DNA from: Ischnura elegans
Lineage: Eukaryota; Arthropoda; Insecta; Odonata; Coenagrionidae
Reading direction: 5' to 3'
Length of the DNA: 64,000 nt
Assembly: GCF_921293095.1 (NCBI RefSeq)
Contig: NC_060249.1
Location: forward strand, 80,673,907 to 80,737,906
Shown piece by piece: positions 14,228 through 26,700 of this stretch. The notes under the pieces are model-generated. The model worked only from the letters and a program-made list of their open reading frames with translations. It made no database searches and was not told the DNA's origin. Numbering within the stretch: the stretch's first letter is position 1; each line of letters opens with the position of its first letter. The position numbers and the translations under genes were made by a program.

Positions 14228-14287
14228 GGAGAGTGACTACTAGTTCATCTCACCTTTTGCGGTGAGATGCACTAATAGCCACTCTCC
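14228..14287. repeat. Perfect-length 27-bp hairpin (60 nt)
   Basis: Arms 14228-14254 and 14261-14287 are inverted repeats matching at 24 of 27 positions, with a 6-base loop (TTTTGC). The arms begin GGAGAGTG and end CATCTCACC. The element could be a tiny foldback repeat or a small-RNA precursor. No protein-coding content. Confidence 0.7.
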
Positions 14288-15259
14288 GGGCATTAGTTTT
14301 TCTTGGATTTAAAAAAAACTACGGTGATCGTTGGATAGCAAATAACTTGCGGAATAAATAGAAAAAAATGCAATAATTAATTCGGAAACTAACATCCCAC
14401 CTAATTCAATCTCATGACACAATCTTTGAAAAGCAAATTTTGTGCACAATAGGTATAACAAGAAATAAAATAAATTTATATTACCTTAATATGATTTTAT
14501 AACGTATTTATTAATTAAATGTTACTATGAGGAAAGATTCATATGAATCCGACACATGCAGCCGGCTTACCAGTTGAGCCATCACAGTTATTCATAAACA
14601 GATGGCAATGTTTTTCACGGATTTTATTTTTCCTTCCTAGTGCCAATATTATCCCGAAACAGCATAATCATTACGATAGCTTTCATCGTTTAGTTTATTT
14701 TGTTTGGGACCTAAGTGATAACTAATTTCATGATCTGCATCTTTTCCTTAAAACTACTCCTTCTTTAGCCAAAACTTACAACGTTACATGCTTGATATAG
14801 AGCTGAAGATAATATTTGTCACATTACGTAAACTGAGGGGGAACAATGACAGAATCAACCCGTTGAAAATCTATCTTGGGTAAGGTTTGATGATGAAGCG
14901 CACAACTTTCATCGGAATTAGGCCACCAATTTGGTGGCTGGAATCATGCTTGCAATGTAAATATAGCATGGTAAAAACATTATATAATGCAACATAATCT
15001 GATACATTACATAGACACAAAAACACCGGGATGCGAAAAATTTGGCCCTGGAGTCATGCGCGTAAAGGGCATCAACGCAGTGGTGTGGTGATTTAATTGA
15101 GGAAAAAAACATTAATGCGTCGTATCTACCATTTAACTCGATCGTTCGCTTCACAGATACGCTTTAAATGTCTCGGGCCCACATCGAATAGACTGTAAAC
15201 ATCGCGCCAACTCTTCAGAGTGACGAGCAAGGTGTCCCAACAGAAAATGTGGCACTCAC

Positions 15260-15480
15260 CAGTAAACCGTCTGCTCACCGACACTACACAACACTATTCC
15301 CGAACCGTTTTCTTCAGAAGTAACTCCTTGAAACGTTCCAAGATAAAATCCAGAAAGAGTGAGGACGGGGCGAGATACTACACACTCAAAACAAAAGTAA
15401 ACACACACCAGCTGACCAGAGTTTCGATCACAAGAGGGTAATATCACTCCGCACAACGTTCGTTGGAACCTTTCACTTCC
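15260..15480 (-). promoter_or_regulatory. Candidate 5' exon and promoter of a minus-strand transcript
   Basis: The minus strand has a strong donor, ACTG then GTGAGT, with the exon ending at 15260. The sequence in front (to about 15480) is GC-richer than its surroundings, and the 15480-15700 block upstream is the most GC-rich local tract, as expected of an arthropod promoter. A TCAGTC initiator-like string lies near 15495 on the minus strand with a GGTTC string about 27 bases downstream, reminiscent of an Inr/DPE promoter. No convincing start codon is seen, so this could be the 5' untranslated exon of the gene whose coding exon is at 3748-3943, which does begin with an acceptor. That link is inference. 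Confidence 0.35.
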
Positions 15481-15699
15481 ACGCTCTCGTCAGACTGAGG
15501 CAAGTCAAGTTTCTCGGCAATAGGGCGCCTTTCCACAACCGTCTTTTCCCTCCTCTACCTGTTCCCCGCCTCCAAGGTGCACCAACGCCACAGGTGGTCG
15601 CTTTCCAAACCACCGGCAGACGCTTTTTCCTCCCACCGCGTACTCAAGGGCTCAAGGACTCCAGCGGCGGCACCCTCAGGGAAAAATTCCAGGCTAAGC

Positions 15700-17300
15700 C
15701 GGCAATGAAAGTGAAAAGGCAGGGGCAAGTGTAAGGGTGGGGGAATGCAGGAAGGGAACTAGCGGCAGGGTCAGGCATTCAAAAGGGTAAAATAGGAGAA
15801 TAATAGACGTGGGACCACGAATTAAATTAGAGATGCCTCTCTTAGGAAAGGCTTTTAATAGCATCATTCGTGCTCGAAACTTCTTCATAATATTTTCGGA
15901 AAGAGGTAATTAATTATTTTGCTGTAGCAATTAGATGGACAGGGAACAAGGGCAGCCTTTTGATTAATCATTCGAAGTTTCAACCCAAGGTTGTCGGTGA
16001 TAGGTGAGGGTAGAATTCAACTGAGCGATAGGCCATTGCTGTGACATAATTAGGGTACTTAAGTAATTTCCTTTCTCTAGGCCCAGGTATGAGAATCGAA
16101 ATAAAGAACAGGAGGCAGGATATGAGAGGAAAATAATTGATGACGCCCGATCGCATTCAGTAAAGTATATGTTAGCCTCCAATAAAAAAAGAAAAAAAAA
16201 TCAGTTACCAGGATAATACAATAAAATATTCTGAAATGAAGTCATCCTTTTGATTCCATTCACACTTAATAAGTCAATCACAGGTTGGGTGAGGACAAAG
16301 TTTACATGAAATTAAACTAATGACCGATGAAATTCACAAATTTATGATGAATAGGCCGGCTCCTTTCGTGGACCATCTGAGAGTTTACTGCAAAACACAT
16401 TATACTAATTATTAGGTATGTAATAACAAAGCATGCTTCCGCCATCTTTGAAATGAGCAATCTCGTCATCTAAAAACCTCGATTAATGCATACATAAATA
16501 ATAGATAATACATATTAAAATTTGGTTTTATTGTACGACATTTGTCCTTCAGCAGCCGAGCAATACAAGAGTACGAAACCAGCATAAAAGCTTATCCGAC
16601 ATACGTCGAACAGAACTAGATGAACAGAAAATTAGGCAAAAAATTCATAAGGATTTTAATCCCGTAACTACAAAAAGCTTTTCCTAAAAAGACGGCGAAA
16701 ACCATAGTCACTAAGATTGCAGATTTTTCTTGTATAATAAAAATGACGATGTAACGTCAGTAATGGTGACAAAATTAAAATTAAATTCAATAGGGAAAAT
16801 AATATTACGCTTCCTCACAACGAGCCCAAGATGTAAAATAACTATTTTGCTAACATTTAATAAAATGTCGACTGGTCTCGAGGTTAAAATCTGGAAACAC
16901 TAAGACCTACTCATACTACATGAGCACAGTGGGCTTATCGGATCGCAGAAAAGTGGACAAAATTATGAAGCGCTGTTTTTCAAGATAGGATATTGGACAT
17001 GTATAGCATTTCTTACCAATGGTTGGAAATAAATAAAACAAATGCCAATTGTCACATAAATTCATATGTGGGTACAGACCGGCAAACATGACAAAACTTT
17101 CTAAGGAACGGCATTTTTCTGTTGTTTTTTTGGAAAATCTGATAGACTAGACGCCTGATGACCCAATTTGAGCATTTCAATGAAAATTAAAATGATATCA
17201 CCCATTAACTTGGTAAGTATTCTACATTTAAGCTTAGTTTCAGAGATTTAGAGTTGACTTTGGGCGCCATTACATTACAAAATGATGGACGCTAAATTTT
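15700..17300. other. Intergenic, no gene recognised
   Basis: AT-rich DNA with only short, unrecognised open frames. No repeat boundaries were identified. Confidence 0.4.
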
Positions 17301-17301
17301 A

Positions 17302-17987
17302 CTAGATTTTTGGCATAAGCTGGAACAAAAGAAGCACTTACAAAAAATGCGCGTCGGTAAATTCATATTGGGGAATTGACTGAAGTGTTTGGAAGTCGTA
17401 ATAGTCGTAGTTGGAATAAAAAATCCGCTCGCCACGCCGAAAATAACGCTAATTTTTTCAACGCGTGGTCGGGGCTCAGCTATGCGCGCCGAATGTTGGA
17501 AACCCGCGACTCACCTCACTTTCTCCTATGATGACGCCGTTATTTTCATTAAAGGTTCCATTCTTTGAGATGCTTAGGTATACATTGTTGTTTATGGGTC
17601 GTGTAGCGCCGTAACACTCTGCGTATTGTGACAAATCGATGGAAAATTTAGCAAATTGTGTTATTTCTTTGAATTTTTTCCAGAAACACTTGGCGTTCAT
17701 ATCCTTAAAGCGTTTACTTTTAATTTGCTGCGTTTTCTAACAAAAATCTTTTATATGCATAATAGAGCTCGTTGAAGATTAATTTGCATTTATACCTGTT
17801 TTTCACGCCTTAAGTCGTACCAGCTGGACGTGGTACATAGAGCACGTTCGGCATTACGGTATCTTTGACAGTGTTGAACAGCAATTTCCGTTCTTCCCAT
17901 CTTTCTTTCCAGTATTTTCCACTTATACGTCTTTATAGCATTCTCCACATAAAAATACGTCTGATAAAATTGTAACTGAAGATTCAT
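17302..17987 (-). CDS. Candidate small gene, three coding exons, unrecognised
   Basis: Two minus-strand open stretches join across a 59-bp intron with matching phase. Exon A ends at 17796 (CAG then GTATAA) and exon B starts at 17736 after GATTTTTGTTAG; both junctions are in phase 0. Exon B (17736-17515) ends GAG then GTGAGT, again phase 0. A good acceptor (TTTTGTTCCAG) gives a last exon 17319-17302 with five codons and a stop. Starting at the ATG at 17987, the product would be 143 residues. It is lysine- and aromatic-rich, with RTEIAVQHCQRYRNAERAL in exon A and FAKFSIDLSQYAECYGATR in exon B. I do not recognise the family. Exon A stays open further upstream, so the true start may lie in an earlier exon. 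A minus-strand donor near 18330 could belong to a 5' exon. Composition and splice signals argue for a real gene; RNA evidence is lacking. Confidence 0.35.
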
Positions 17988-18069
17988 CCGAAAAAATTCA
18001 TTTATCCATGAAATATATAATGAGGAAGATAGCGAAAACTGAAGCAGCGGCAAATCTTCCAATAATACT

Positions 18070-20790
18070 CACACTAATGATATGCACCAATAAGAATGAT
18101 CAATATCGTTTATAACTATATCAAGCAATAGCCGATAAATATAGAGAAGTGATATCTACGAATTAATGGATTAATAACCTAACAAAACGTGTAAATAGAT
18201 GGCTAGAGCTCAATCTCCTCCGTGAAAATTAACATATATATTCATACAGAAGATAGCGGGTAACATCTTTTCTAAGAACCTTTTTAATAACTTTGTGCAT
18301 GTGAGCAAGGAGCATACATTAATCACTTACGTCGCTTCCTTCCACGTGCACGGAAGATAAAAGAAAGAGATACAAAAAGTTAGTGAGAACTCGTCAAGTT
18401 ATAAGTTTACTTGTGGTCGTACGACTAAGTACCGACAAACATTCAAAATGCTGAGAAATCAAGACGCTGTATGGGATAGAATACAGTCGGAACAAACAAG
18501 TCCTTGAAATGCTTATGTTACCACTCTGATGCAGCAACCTGAACGTGAGAAGCTGAATAAATTTAATTTTCTAGGAAAGATAACAAGATAGGCAGCATAT
18601 GATCATTTCGATTCACATATCAGAGCCATGGCATAAACATTGCGGAGCTGCTTTGAATGCGCTTCCAACACGGTTGAACTGTTGATCACAACATCACGCC
18701 CATACCCGGATGACTATTTCCAGAGTTTTTAAAGCAAACGGATTGAGCGGCCTACATCTCCGGCTTGACAAAATACTTATAATTACGTTGGATACTGGAA
18801 GAAGATCCTAGCCTCATAAAAAATCACTCAAAATTGAAAAAACACAGGAATCTACTCAAAAGACCAAATACAGTGGAAATGGATAGTAAATTTGGAGTGT
18901 CTCTAGAGTCTCTTCCGTAATACCTACTATTTAGAAGGAGCTACATACAACTAAATAACGTTCGAAGGAAAACTATCAGAGGGCTTTAATCCACAATTAC
19001 AGCCGGTCTTATGACACGGAAGTAAGCAGATGTAATTTCCTTTTTTTCTATTACCCCTACTTAATATGTATTTTTTCCATTTCGCTAAAGGTTTTGGACC
19101 GGTTGCATATGAGTTGAATAGGGAAACGAATGGCTCGATAAACACGTTACATTTATATTATTCTACCTCACAGACCCTTGAAAGTGAAAAATCACAATCC
19201 CGACAGACGATAAAAACTTAATCGGGGAATGTTATTGGTGTAGAATGGTGCATGAAATAGCGTAGAACACAAGGAAAATACTGTAGGCATTTATCTACGG
19301 GCGACAGAAGTACATGGCGCCTAAATAAAAGATGTGGGAGATAAATTACCTGGACTTACAACCCTGAATGCGGGAAATTCATACGCCAGTGGATCAGTAT
19401 ACATAGGGTAACCTCAACTCTCCTCCCTACAAGCCAACCCTCAGGTTGAAACACAGGCTAGTCAGATAAATTTAACTCAATTTATAATATATTCTTAATT
19501 TAAGTCCTTACAAAATAATAAATGACGATAGGAATCTCACGATTTTTTTCGTATTTCTAGGGAAATTACTTTACCAATGCTAGCGATTGGTATACCACGG
19601 GGCAATGCTTGTTTATAAATCAGCTTTTCTACTGTTGTCCCACTGTTTGTTTTCCTCTGATGCTAAATATCATTGGATTGTATCCTCAACCCAATATTTA
19701 GCACGAGCCTACTCATGGAGAGATTCAAGTGACTTTAACGCTGGAGAAACACGCATTTTTATATATAAATTCACATTAACCTGGATGGCGAAGTATGGAG
19801 ATAGGTAGATGTTACAAACGAGAGATCGTTCGAGGAAATGAAGCTATACTTTATTCATCATACTCCAGATATTTTTTGAGTTAAAGACACTAATAATACC
19901 AGAAAACGGAGTTATTCTGAATAAATTGATTCATTAGCTTTCACCATGATATCAACATGGAAATTAGCTAATTCCGATAAGGGAAAAATTAAGAGCACCT
20001 ACACAATTGATTCCGAGGTAATTATTGTTTTGAGATAAAGCCGTTCTACTACTCCACTTGACTGTAGATGCCGGCGCGATGTAAATTCCATATCGAATCT
20101 AATGCCCAATTATTTCATGGATACTGGGAAACAAGATACAGTGGATAGAAGTAGATAGCAGTAGAATGAAACCAGATACGAGGTAAGAAATAGCTTCTTA
20201 AAAATAACCATCATAGAGGGTTATCATACTGCACCGAAAGTAAGTAACAATAACATTAAAGAATAGGAGGTGGAGTTTGTCACGATAAATATATAGGTAT
20301 TCCAGGAACGAAAAACTTCAGACACTGTTAATCGATTGGCTTAAAGAAAAACGATGACCAGGCAGATGGATAAGATCGAAACCAAGGGGACTGTATGGTA
20401 TTCGTGATCGAAACCATCGAATGTTTTGCAAGTAGTAGAGGTTGCATTACACAAGCTCTACCAAAAACGCAGGACAAGGATAAAACATCTGAAAACTCAA
20501 CCGAAACATAGGTTTGGTATCTCATCAGAAAAGTTCAGTACTCTGAGATATCTCAGATCCTGACTCGGCTCAACTGGCACCGTCTCTAAGACTGGGACAC
20601 CGGCACTGGGCACCAGGGCGGATCGGAAAAATAGATTTTTTCAAATCCATCTGGTCGAATGAAAAAAAGTGATGGGACTGATCAAAAATAAGGCCTGAAA
20701 AATTTGAGACCTTTAGGTGAGCCCCTGACCCTCGCTCAAATGCAATTTAGGGGGGGGGGGGGGGGAGGGTCAAAAGTCCAAAAAATTATA
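18070..20790. other. No recognised gene
   Basis: AT-rich DNA with short open frames on both strands. The tract around 20550-20770 contains a decayed GC-richer segment starting CAGGGCGGATC and ending in a long G run (about 20750-20765). It resembles the ends of the hAT-like MITEs elsewhere in the window, but I could not find a matching right end or target duplication. Confidence 0.4.
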
Positions 20791-21044
20791 TTTTATGGTC
20801 ATTCCCTATAGATTTTTCCGAGTTACTGTCATTACAGGACATACATTTCGCATTGGCGTATTGGTGCGTTTTGGCGTATCTGCTATCGTTAAGCCACAAA
20901 ATGCCAAATTTGATTCCGCTAAGAAAATATTCCAACGCCCACGCAGCGACGCGGATACAAGAGCGGCAGGCCGCTCCCGTCCCTCCCCGCTCGCCTCTCC
21001 CCCTCCCACGACTCGAATACAGTAAAATTCATTCATACATGCAT

Positions 21045-21185
21045 CATACTCGGTGGCGGCGGGGTAAAGTCCTCGCCTGACAAACATAAGATCGCGGGTT
21101 CGAGTCCCGCCTGGGTAATTTAATCCTTTCAAGGGCATGGTTGTTTCTGTACGTTAAAATGTGAACATATTAATAACCCCAATGT
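21045..21185 (+). mobile_element. tRNA-derived SINE, copy 1
   Basis: A perfect B box, GGTTCGAGTCC (21097-21107), sits in an intact T arm (GCGGG stem, CCCGC return). A degenerate A box (GTGGCGGCGGGG) lies ~45 bases upstream. The tail after the tRNA part (TAATTTAATCCTTTC, then GGCATGGTTGTT, then GTTAAAATG) matches the tail of the minus-strand copy at 46610-46760, so this is a family and not a stray tRNA. The acceptor stem does not close. Confidence 0.65.
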
Positions 21186-21754
21186 ATAAGACCTTAAAGA
21201 GCTTTTTTCGGTGGTATGGAAATAACTAAATTAATTAATTAGTTATAAAACAAATAACCATACAGAATAAAAATAGGTGTTCAACTCAACTTTAAATTAT
21301 TAATAATAAAATAATAGTAATCAAAATTGCAACGCGTAAAGCGGTGAATTGCTAGAAAGCATGCGAGAATGCATGGACGTGAGATAGCAAAATAGCCCCT
21401 GTTATAATTTCGTTCGTACGTACGCGCAATTGAACGCCAAAATGTTTTTCCCAACTCGGCGAAATCGTTTATGGCTCGAAAATATTTACTCTGATGGCAG
21501 AAAATATTCATCAAGAGGGACAAAGAATTTTCAGAGATTTTAGGAATTTTTTGAGAAATGGGATGGAAATCAGAGTAATTCGACATCGGAATGAACACGT
21601 AAGAGGCATCGCATCGCAGAGAATGCATGTATGCCAGATGGTAAAATATGCTGTAATTCCGAGCTTGCATTCTCGCAATTTCAACAAATTTTTTTATTGC
21701 TAACCTGAAGAATGACGTGCCCCGTGTAAAACGGTCTTAACGCTGAGAAGTATT

Positions 21755-22044
21755 CAGGGCCGGTTTAAGCGGTAAGCGAAGTACGCCGCCGCATAGAGCG
21801 CCAATCAAAAGGGGGGGGGGGCCCAAGCGCTGATTTTTAAGGTCTACATATATCACATTCAGTATATAAGAGCAATCGCGTTATAAGTTCACGGCGATAC
21901 TTAAGTCTAAACACTAATTCCTAAAGCAATAGTATTTATTTTAAAAAGCATCCAGAGAGAATACTTACTACCTCTCAGGTTATTTTTGCGAGGCGGGTGG
22001 AACGTTGTTTGCTTGCACTAGAAAAATGTCTAGAACCGGCCCTG
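21755..22044. mobile_element. hAT-like MITE with perfect 8-bp TSD
   Basis: Terminal inverted repeats: left CAGGGCCGGTTTAAG, right end reading CAGGGCCGGTTCTAG on the opposite strand. The 8-bp target duplication GAAGTATT is exact at 21747-21754 and 22045-22052. Length 290 bp. A long G run (about 21811-21821) lies inside the left end. No transposase, so non-autonomous. Eight-bp duplications and CAGGG ends are typical of the hAT superfamily. Confidence 0.85.
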
Positions 22045-22079
22045 GAAGTATTGCACCCCACCTTTGCGCCATGGATATT

Positions 22080-22440
22080 AATGAATCCCCTAAAACAGCG
22101 ATCTTAAACCACCCCTGCCAGAAAAATCTCGGGGGGAGAGGGAAGAGGGGGGAATAAGGGGGATTTCGTACATTACCATTCTCACCAGCATTTCAGGAGG
22201 GAGAGGAGGTTGAGCCCCCTGACTTCCCACTGCTACTACGACTATGGCCTCTAACATGATTGAAAAAACATTACGGAAACATATGCTCGTATATGCGGAT
22301 GGTATGACCCTAATAATGCACGATGTAGAACTACTGATCAAGAGAACCGGAAATGGATGGAAAGCAATTAGCAACAAAATACAGCAATGCGATTGAATCT
22401 TAACTTGCGAAACTTAAAATGTGATTGAATCAACTCAACC
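22080..22440. other. Unassigned GC-richer patch
   Basis: G-rich runs at about 22130-22210 followed by GCCCCCTGAC and CCCACTGCTACTACG look like debris of another hAT-like MITE. No paired ends or duplication were found. An open frame on the minus strand (22090-22377) is a composition effect. Confidence 0.3.
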
Positions 22441-22479
22441 ACCCACTTAATGGTGCAGCAAACAGACTGATTTGAATGA

Positions 22480-22605
22480 TAGGGTGGTTTCCTATTTTTT
22501 ATTGCCTAAATCGAAAGATTATTACTCCTGGAGTACGTATTTCACACTTTTAATTTTTTTAATGACGATATCTATTTTTAGCGATTAAATGAATTGTGAA
22601 AGTTG
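22480..22605 (+). mobile_element. MITE fragment, left end only (family of 41844-42497)
   Basis: Starts TAGGGTGGTTTCCTATT and continues with TTTATTGCCTAAATCGAAAG and a CTCCTGGAGTACGTATTTC block, nearly identical to the left end of the complete element at 41844-42497. The match fades after GATTAAATGAA, so the copy is truncated on its right. Confidence 0.75.
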
Positions 22606-23405
22606 AAAAATAACACCTATAGATTGAATATATCCAGCGAGGTGCAGTAATATTTGAATTTCAATTTTTAAAAAATAATGCTATTATTCCGTCGTATGTG
22701 CATATGAATAATAATAGTTCGATAAGATTAGTATTCTATATTTGGTAATGATATGTAATACTGTCAGAGAGAAAGATGGAGGGGGGCTTGGAGTTCATCA
22801 GTCGCCCCCAACTATTTTTTCTCTAGTGGCAACTATCAGCGATACATCTGCGGAGCTGACCACTAGTCCCGTGGCGCCTACCCTTTAAAAATCCATTTTT
22901 CAAATTATCCTTAGGCTAACTATGGGGAGAATTCCCTTGAAATGCGGGGAGGAAGCAGAGGACGTGAAACATCGCATATGGAGTCAGTGGTTAGCGGTAA
23001 AGAAAGAAAGGCTGGGCGATGCGGAAAAGTTAGTCAAAATTCACTCTACAGTCAACTGCCCAAATGATTATGCAAGGTAGGAATAAATTTTCAACAAATA
23101 ACCTACCGATTTCGACATCCTCTCTCCCTCATCCGATGCACGAAGTTTTCTACTCACAGAAAAAGTCCACAGTGCGTGTGCAACATCATGATTACTCCAA
23201 AGAACCTCTGGATCGTGGCACAATACTGTACCTCCTACAGCACCGGTACGATTTATAGCTTTTTGGCAGGATAACTGGTTTTACTCAAATCTATGAGCAA
23301 TGCCAAAAAAGCTGAAAAAATAATTTATTTGATGAATTTAATTAGAAAAGTAATACTTCCCTGAGTCTTTCTATTTCGCTAAACTATCGCTACAGTACAT
23401 TTAAA

Positions 23406-23763
23406 GGGTACTTACCAGCTATCGATCGAAATAAAGCATTTTTGAAGCCTATTGGTGTATATTTCTTCGTTATAAACATGACTATTTATAGCATTGCCTT
23501 CCTAATATTTCTAAATAACCCGGAACACACTTCCATCAAGGTTGCAAGTTTGCCGTGGTCTATTCGAACAGATTTGAAGCCATGGCGGCTACTGAGAAAC
23601 AAAAGACGTGCGACCGGAATAACAACAGAACACCGTAATCCACGTATGAATGTGATGAAAACAGTTGTAAACGTTGTAAAGATTATTCGCCAATAACAAC
23701 AAACGCCAGTTTGCGAATCAAGATTTAAAGTATTTCCCATTTAGTTACAAATTACTCACAGAA
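23406..23763. promoter_or_regulatory. SCFD1 upstream region and likely 5' leader
   Basis: This GC-richer block lies directly upstream of the SCFD1 start codon. At 23582-23638 there is an upstream ATG in a GCCATGGCGGC context opening an 18-residue frame that stops before the main ATG. The GCCATGGCGGC string is also close to the YY1/Pho binding consensus. The same palindrome gives a strong start context on the minus strand, but that frame stops after six codons. A strong minus-strand donor (AGCTG then GTAAGTACC) at 23412-23404 hints at a divergent transcript from the same region. Promoter function is inferred from position. Confidence 0.45.
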
Positions 23764-26700
23764 ATGGAAACATTAAAGGAAAAACAAATAGGTAAGTAGA
23801 CAACTCTCGATGAAAGGAGCAATCAATTAAGTTACCAACTAATCGTAAACAAGCGAATAAACTGTAACACCTACCCTAATTACAAACCTATTTTGCAGAG
23901 GCAATAAGTCAAATGTTAAATCTAAATCAACCAGCCTCTAAAGTTGCTGCCGCTGAACCAGTTTGGAAAATTCTTATTTATGACAGATGTGGCCAAGATA
24001 TAATTTCACCTTTGATCTCTGTGAAAGAGTTGAGAGAAATGGGTGTCACATTGCATGTGTGAGTGAAAAAGTTATCATATCTAACTGTCCTTAATATATA
24101 CTCCAATTACCCAGTGTAATCTCTTTCGCTATAATGGATTTCTTGTTCTATGTCACTTTGTAGTCAACTACATGCAGACCGAGACTCAATTCCAGATGTA
24201 CCAGCCGTCTACTTCTGTCTTCCTTCCGCAGAAAATCTTGCTAGGATTGGGCAAGACTTGCAGAATAATTTATATGATGCCTACCACCTAAATTTTATCT
24301 CTCCTATCTCACGCCACAGACTAGAAGAACTGGCTGCAGCAGCGTTGCAAGCAAATTGCGTGTCACAAATTAATAAGGTGATCTTTCTATCAGTGTACCA
24401 AGCATTCCAATGAGTACGGTAATATCCATACATACTTCTGTATTAGGAGTTACTAACCACTGGAGAAAAGTGTTATGTCTTTCTTTGCTATATACTCATG
24501 GGTATTCATCCGTGTACTTTCCTTCCATACTTGTGTTTTGATTGTGCCCCCGAATTTACATGTTGAATTTATGTGTTTCAGGTTTATGATCAGTATTTGA
24601 ATTTCATATCATTGGAGGATGATATGTTCATCTTGCGCCATCAGAGTAGCGACCCAATTTCCTACTATGGTATGTAAATAGCTTCTGTTTTAATCCTAAC
24701 AGTGCAAGTTTCGAAAACATTAATACATTGAAACTTCTTCTTTACAGCCATCAACAAGGCAGATGTTGCTGACACCGAGATGGAGAGCATAATGGATACA
24801 ATAGTTGATAGCTTGTTTTCTGTATTTGCCACATTAGGTACAATTTCTTATATAGTTTCACTGAAATAAGTAAGCCCATATTATTAATTTCAAATGGTTT
24901 GAACATTAGCCCTACTAATTACCCAAACACCCTCAATTTTTCATACTGATGCAATGTAGGAGCTGTGCCTTACATAAGAAGTCCGCCAGATAATGCTGCT
25001 GCTATGGTTGCAGAGAAATTGGACAAAAAATTGAGAGAAAATTTAGGAGATACAAGAAATAACCTCTTCATCATGGATGCCACTAAAGGAAGTCAATTTA
25101 GGTAGGGGACATTGTGCTTAACCAAGCCTTACTTTTTCACATAAGTATTTAGTCATTCCACTAGTTCTTGTACTATAGATTATGTTTAAAATTTGTGTAG
25201 TGGAAATTTTTTAAAATAACTGTTAAATGATTTATGCATGCCAATTAAAATCTTTTCATATCTTTGGCAAAAGTCATTATCTGAAGGACATCATGTTTTT
25301 TGTTAAACTTCCATGACTATATCGATACCTCCACTTCACCAACGCTCAACAATCGCCCACCGAATCAGGTCCGCTTTTGGGCGATTGTTGAGCATTTGTG
25401 TAGTGGAAGTATTGATATTGTGTCTTTACTACTTTGAATTTTTGTCTTATCACTCCTCACATGCCTCATTTCTGACACATAGTTGTTTCTTAAGGTTGAT
25501 ACTTAAGTATTTATGTCACATGTATATTATGATGTATATCTGAGTATTTCATTTCTTTGGCCTTCCAGTTTTGAATAACCAAGTCCAAAAAACAAATCAA
25601 TGGAAGTAGTGAATGAGTTCTGATTTTTCAGATTTAAAAAAATACATATTTGATGCCTTGACTCTTCATTTTCTCTATTAGGTATAAACGTCCATTGTTG
25701 ATAATCTTGGATAGAAATATGGACATGGCCACTCCATTGCATCACACGTGGACCTATCAAGCCCTGGCTCATGATGTGCTTGACCTTACTTTGAATCGAG
25801 TTGTAGTGGAAGAGACCATGGGCCGTCCTCCGAGTGGTAGTGGGTCCATTCGAGCCAAAACGAGAGCATGCGACTTGGATTCAAGAGATAAATTTTGGGT
25901 GGCTCACAAAGGAAGGTAATGCTAATCAGTTCATTTCAACTACTCGTGTTCTAATGCTATCATAAATTCATTATGGTTCTCTTGAAAGATATAAATGATG
26001 AAAAATTAGAGTTTGTATCTGATGAAGTGGATAAGGTAAGCTAAAGGGCATTGTAAAAATAGTAATTTATTGGATGGACAGACAACTTATTCAGACTCTG
26101 TTTATGGCCCAAACAGTAGCGGATACAGAAAAAACTCAAGGAGGGGGCGCAAAATATATCTTAAGCTGCCTTTACTCTTTTGCCGTAGTGAAATATAAGT
26201 CGCATACAAATTTTAAGCAAGTTTTATTCAAACTGATTATACACTTACACAAGACAATGCCATCTTATGATATAAAAAAGTTACAATTGTGGTTCTGTAA
26301 TATTAGGCAATGGCGGCCGCCCTGCAAGGGGAGGGGGGTACGTGCCCCCTGCACCCCCATATGTATTCACCACTGGGCCGAAACTGCACAATAGTTAATG
26401 GGGGTCAAATGTGGGCAGTAAAAAGCTAAGGAGTAAGACCAGACTTGCAGGTACTTTTCCTATCATCCTTTATGCACCAAGGATATGGTAGTGGAGTCAT
26501 GAGAAGAGATTTTTGTGTTATAGCAGGCAGATTTATGTAAGTTAATGTGGTTTACTGGCAATTAGTTGGTGATTAATTTGTTGGTGAAAAGCTTGAAATT
26601 GTGCTTTGACTCTTTAGGCAAGAGAAGGAAGCAATATAATATGGAGATCAAGTCTTTGGGATTCCACAAAGCTTTGAAAGCAATGAACATGAGGCTTGTA

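Noticed and set aside
21050..21117. Possible functional tRNA gene (+)
   Set aside because: The T arm is perfect but the acceptor stem does not pair and the A box is degenerate. The shared tail with another copy shows it is a SINE.
21281..21670. Minus-strand open frame of 129 codons
   Set aside because: No recognisable domain or supporting splice or promoter signals. A frame this long can occur by chance in 64 kb.
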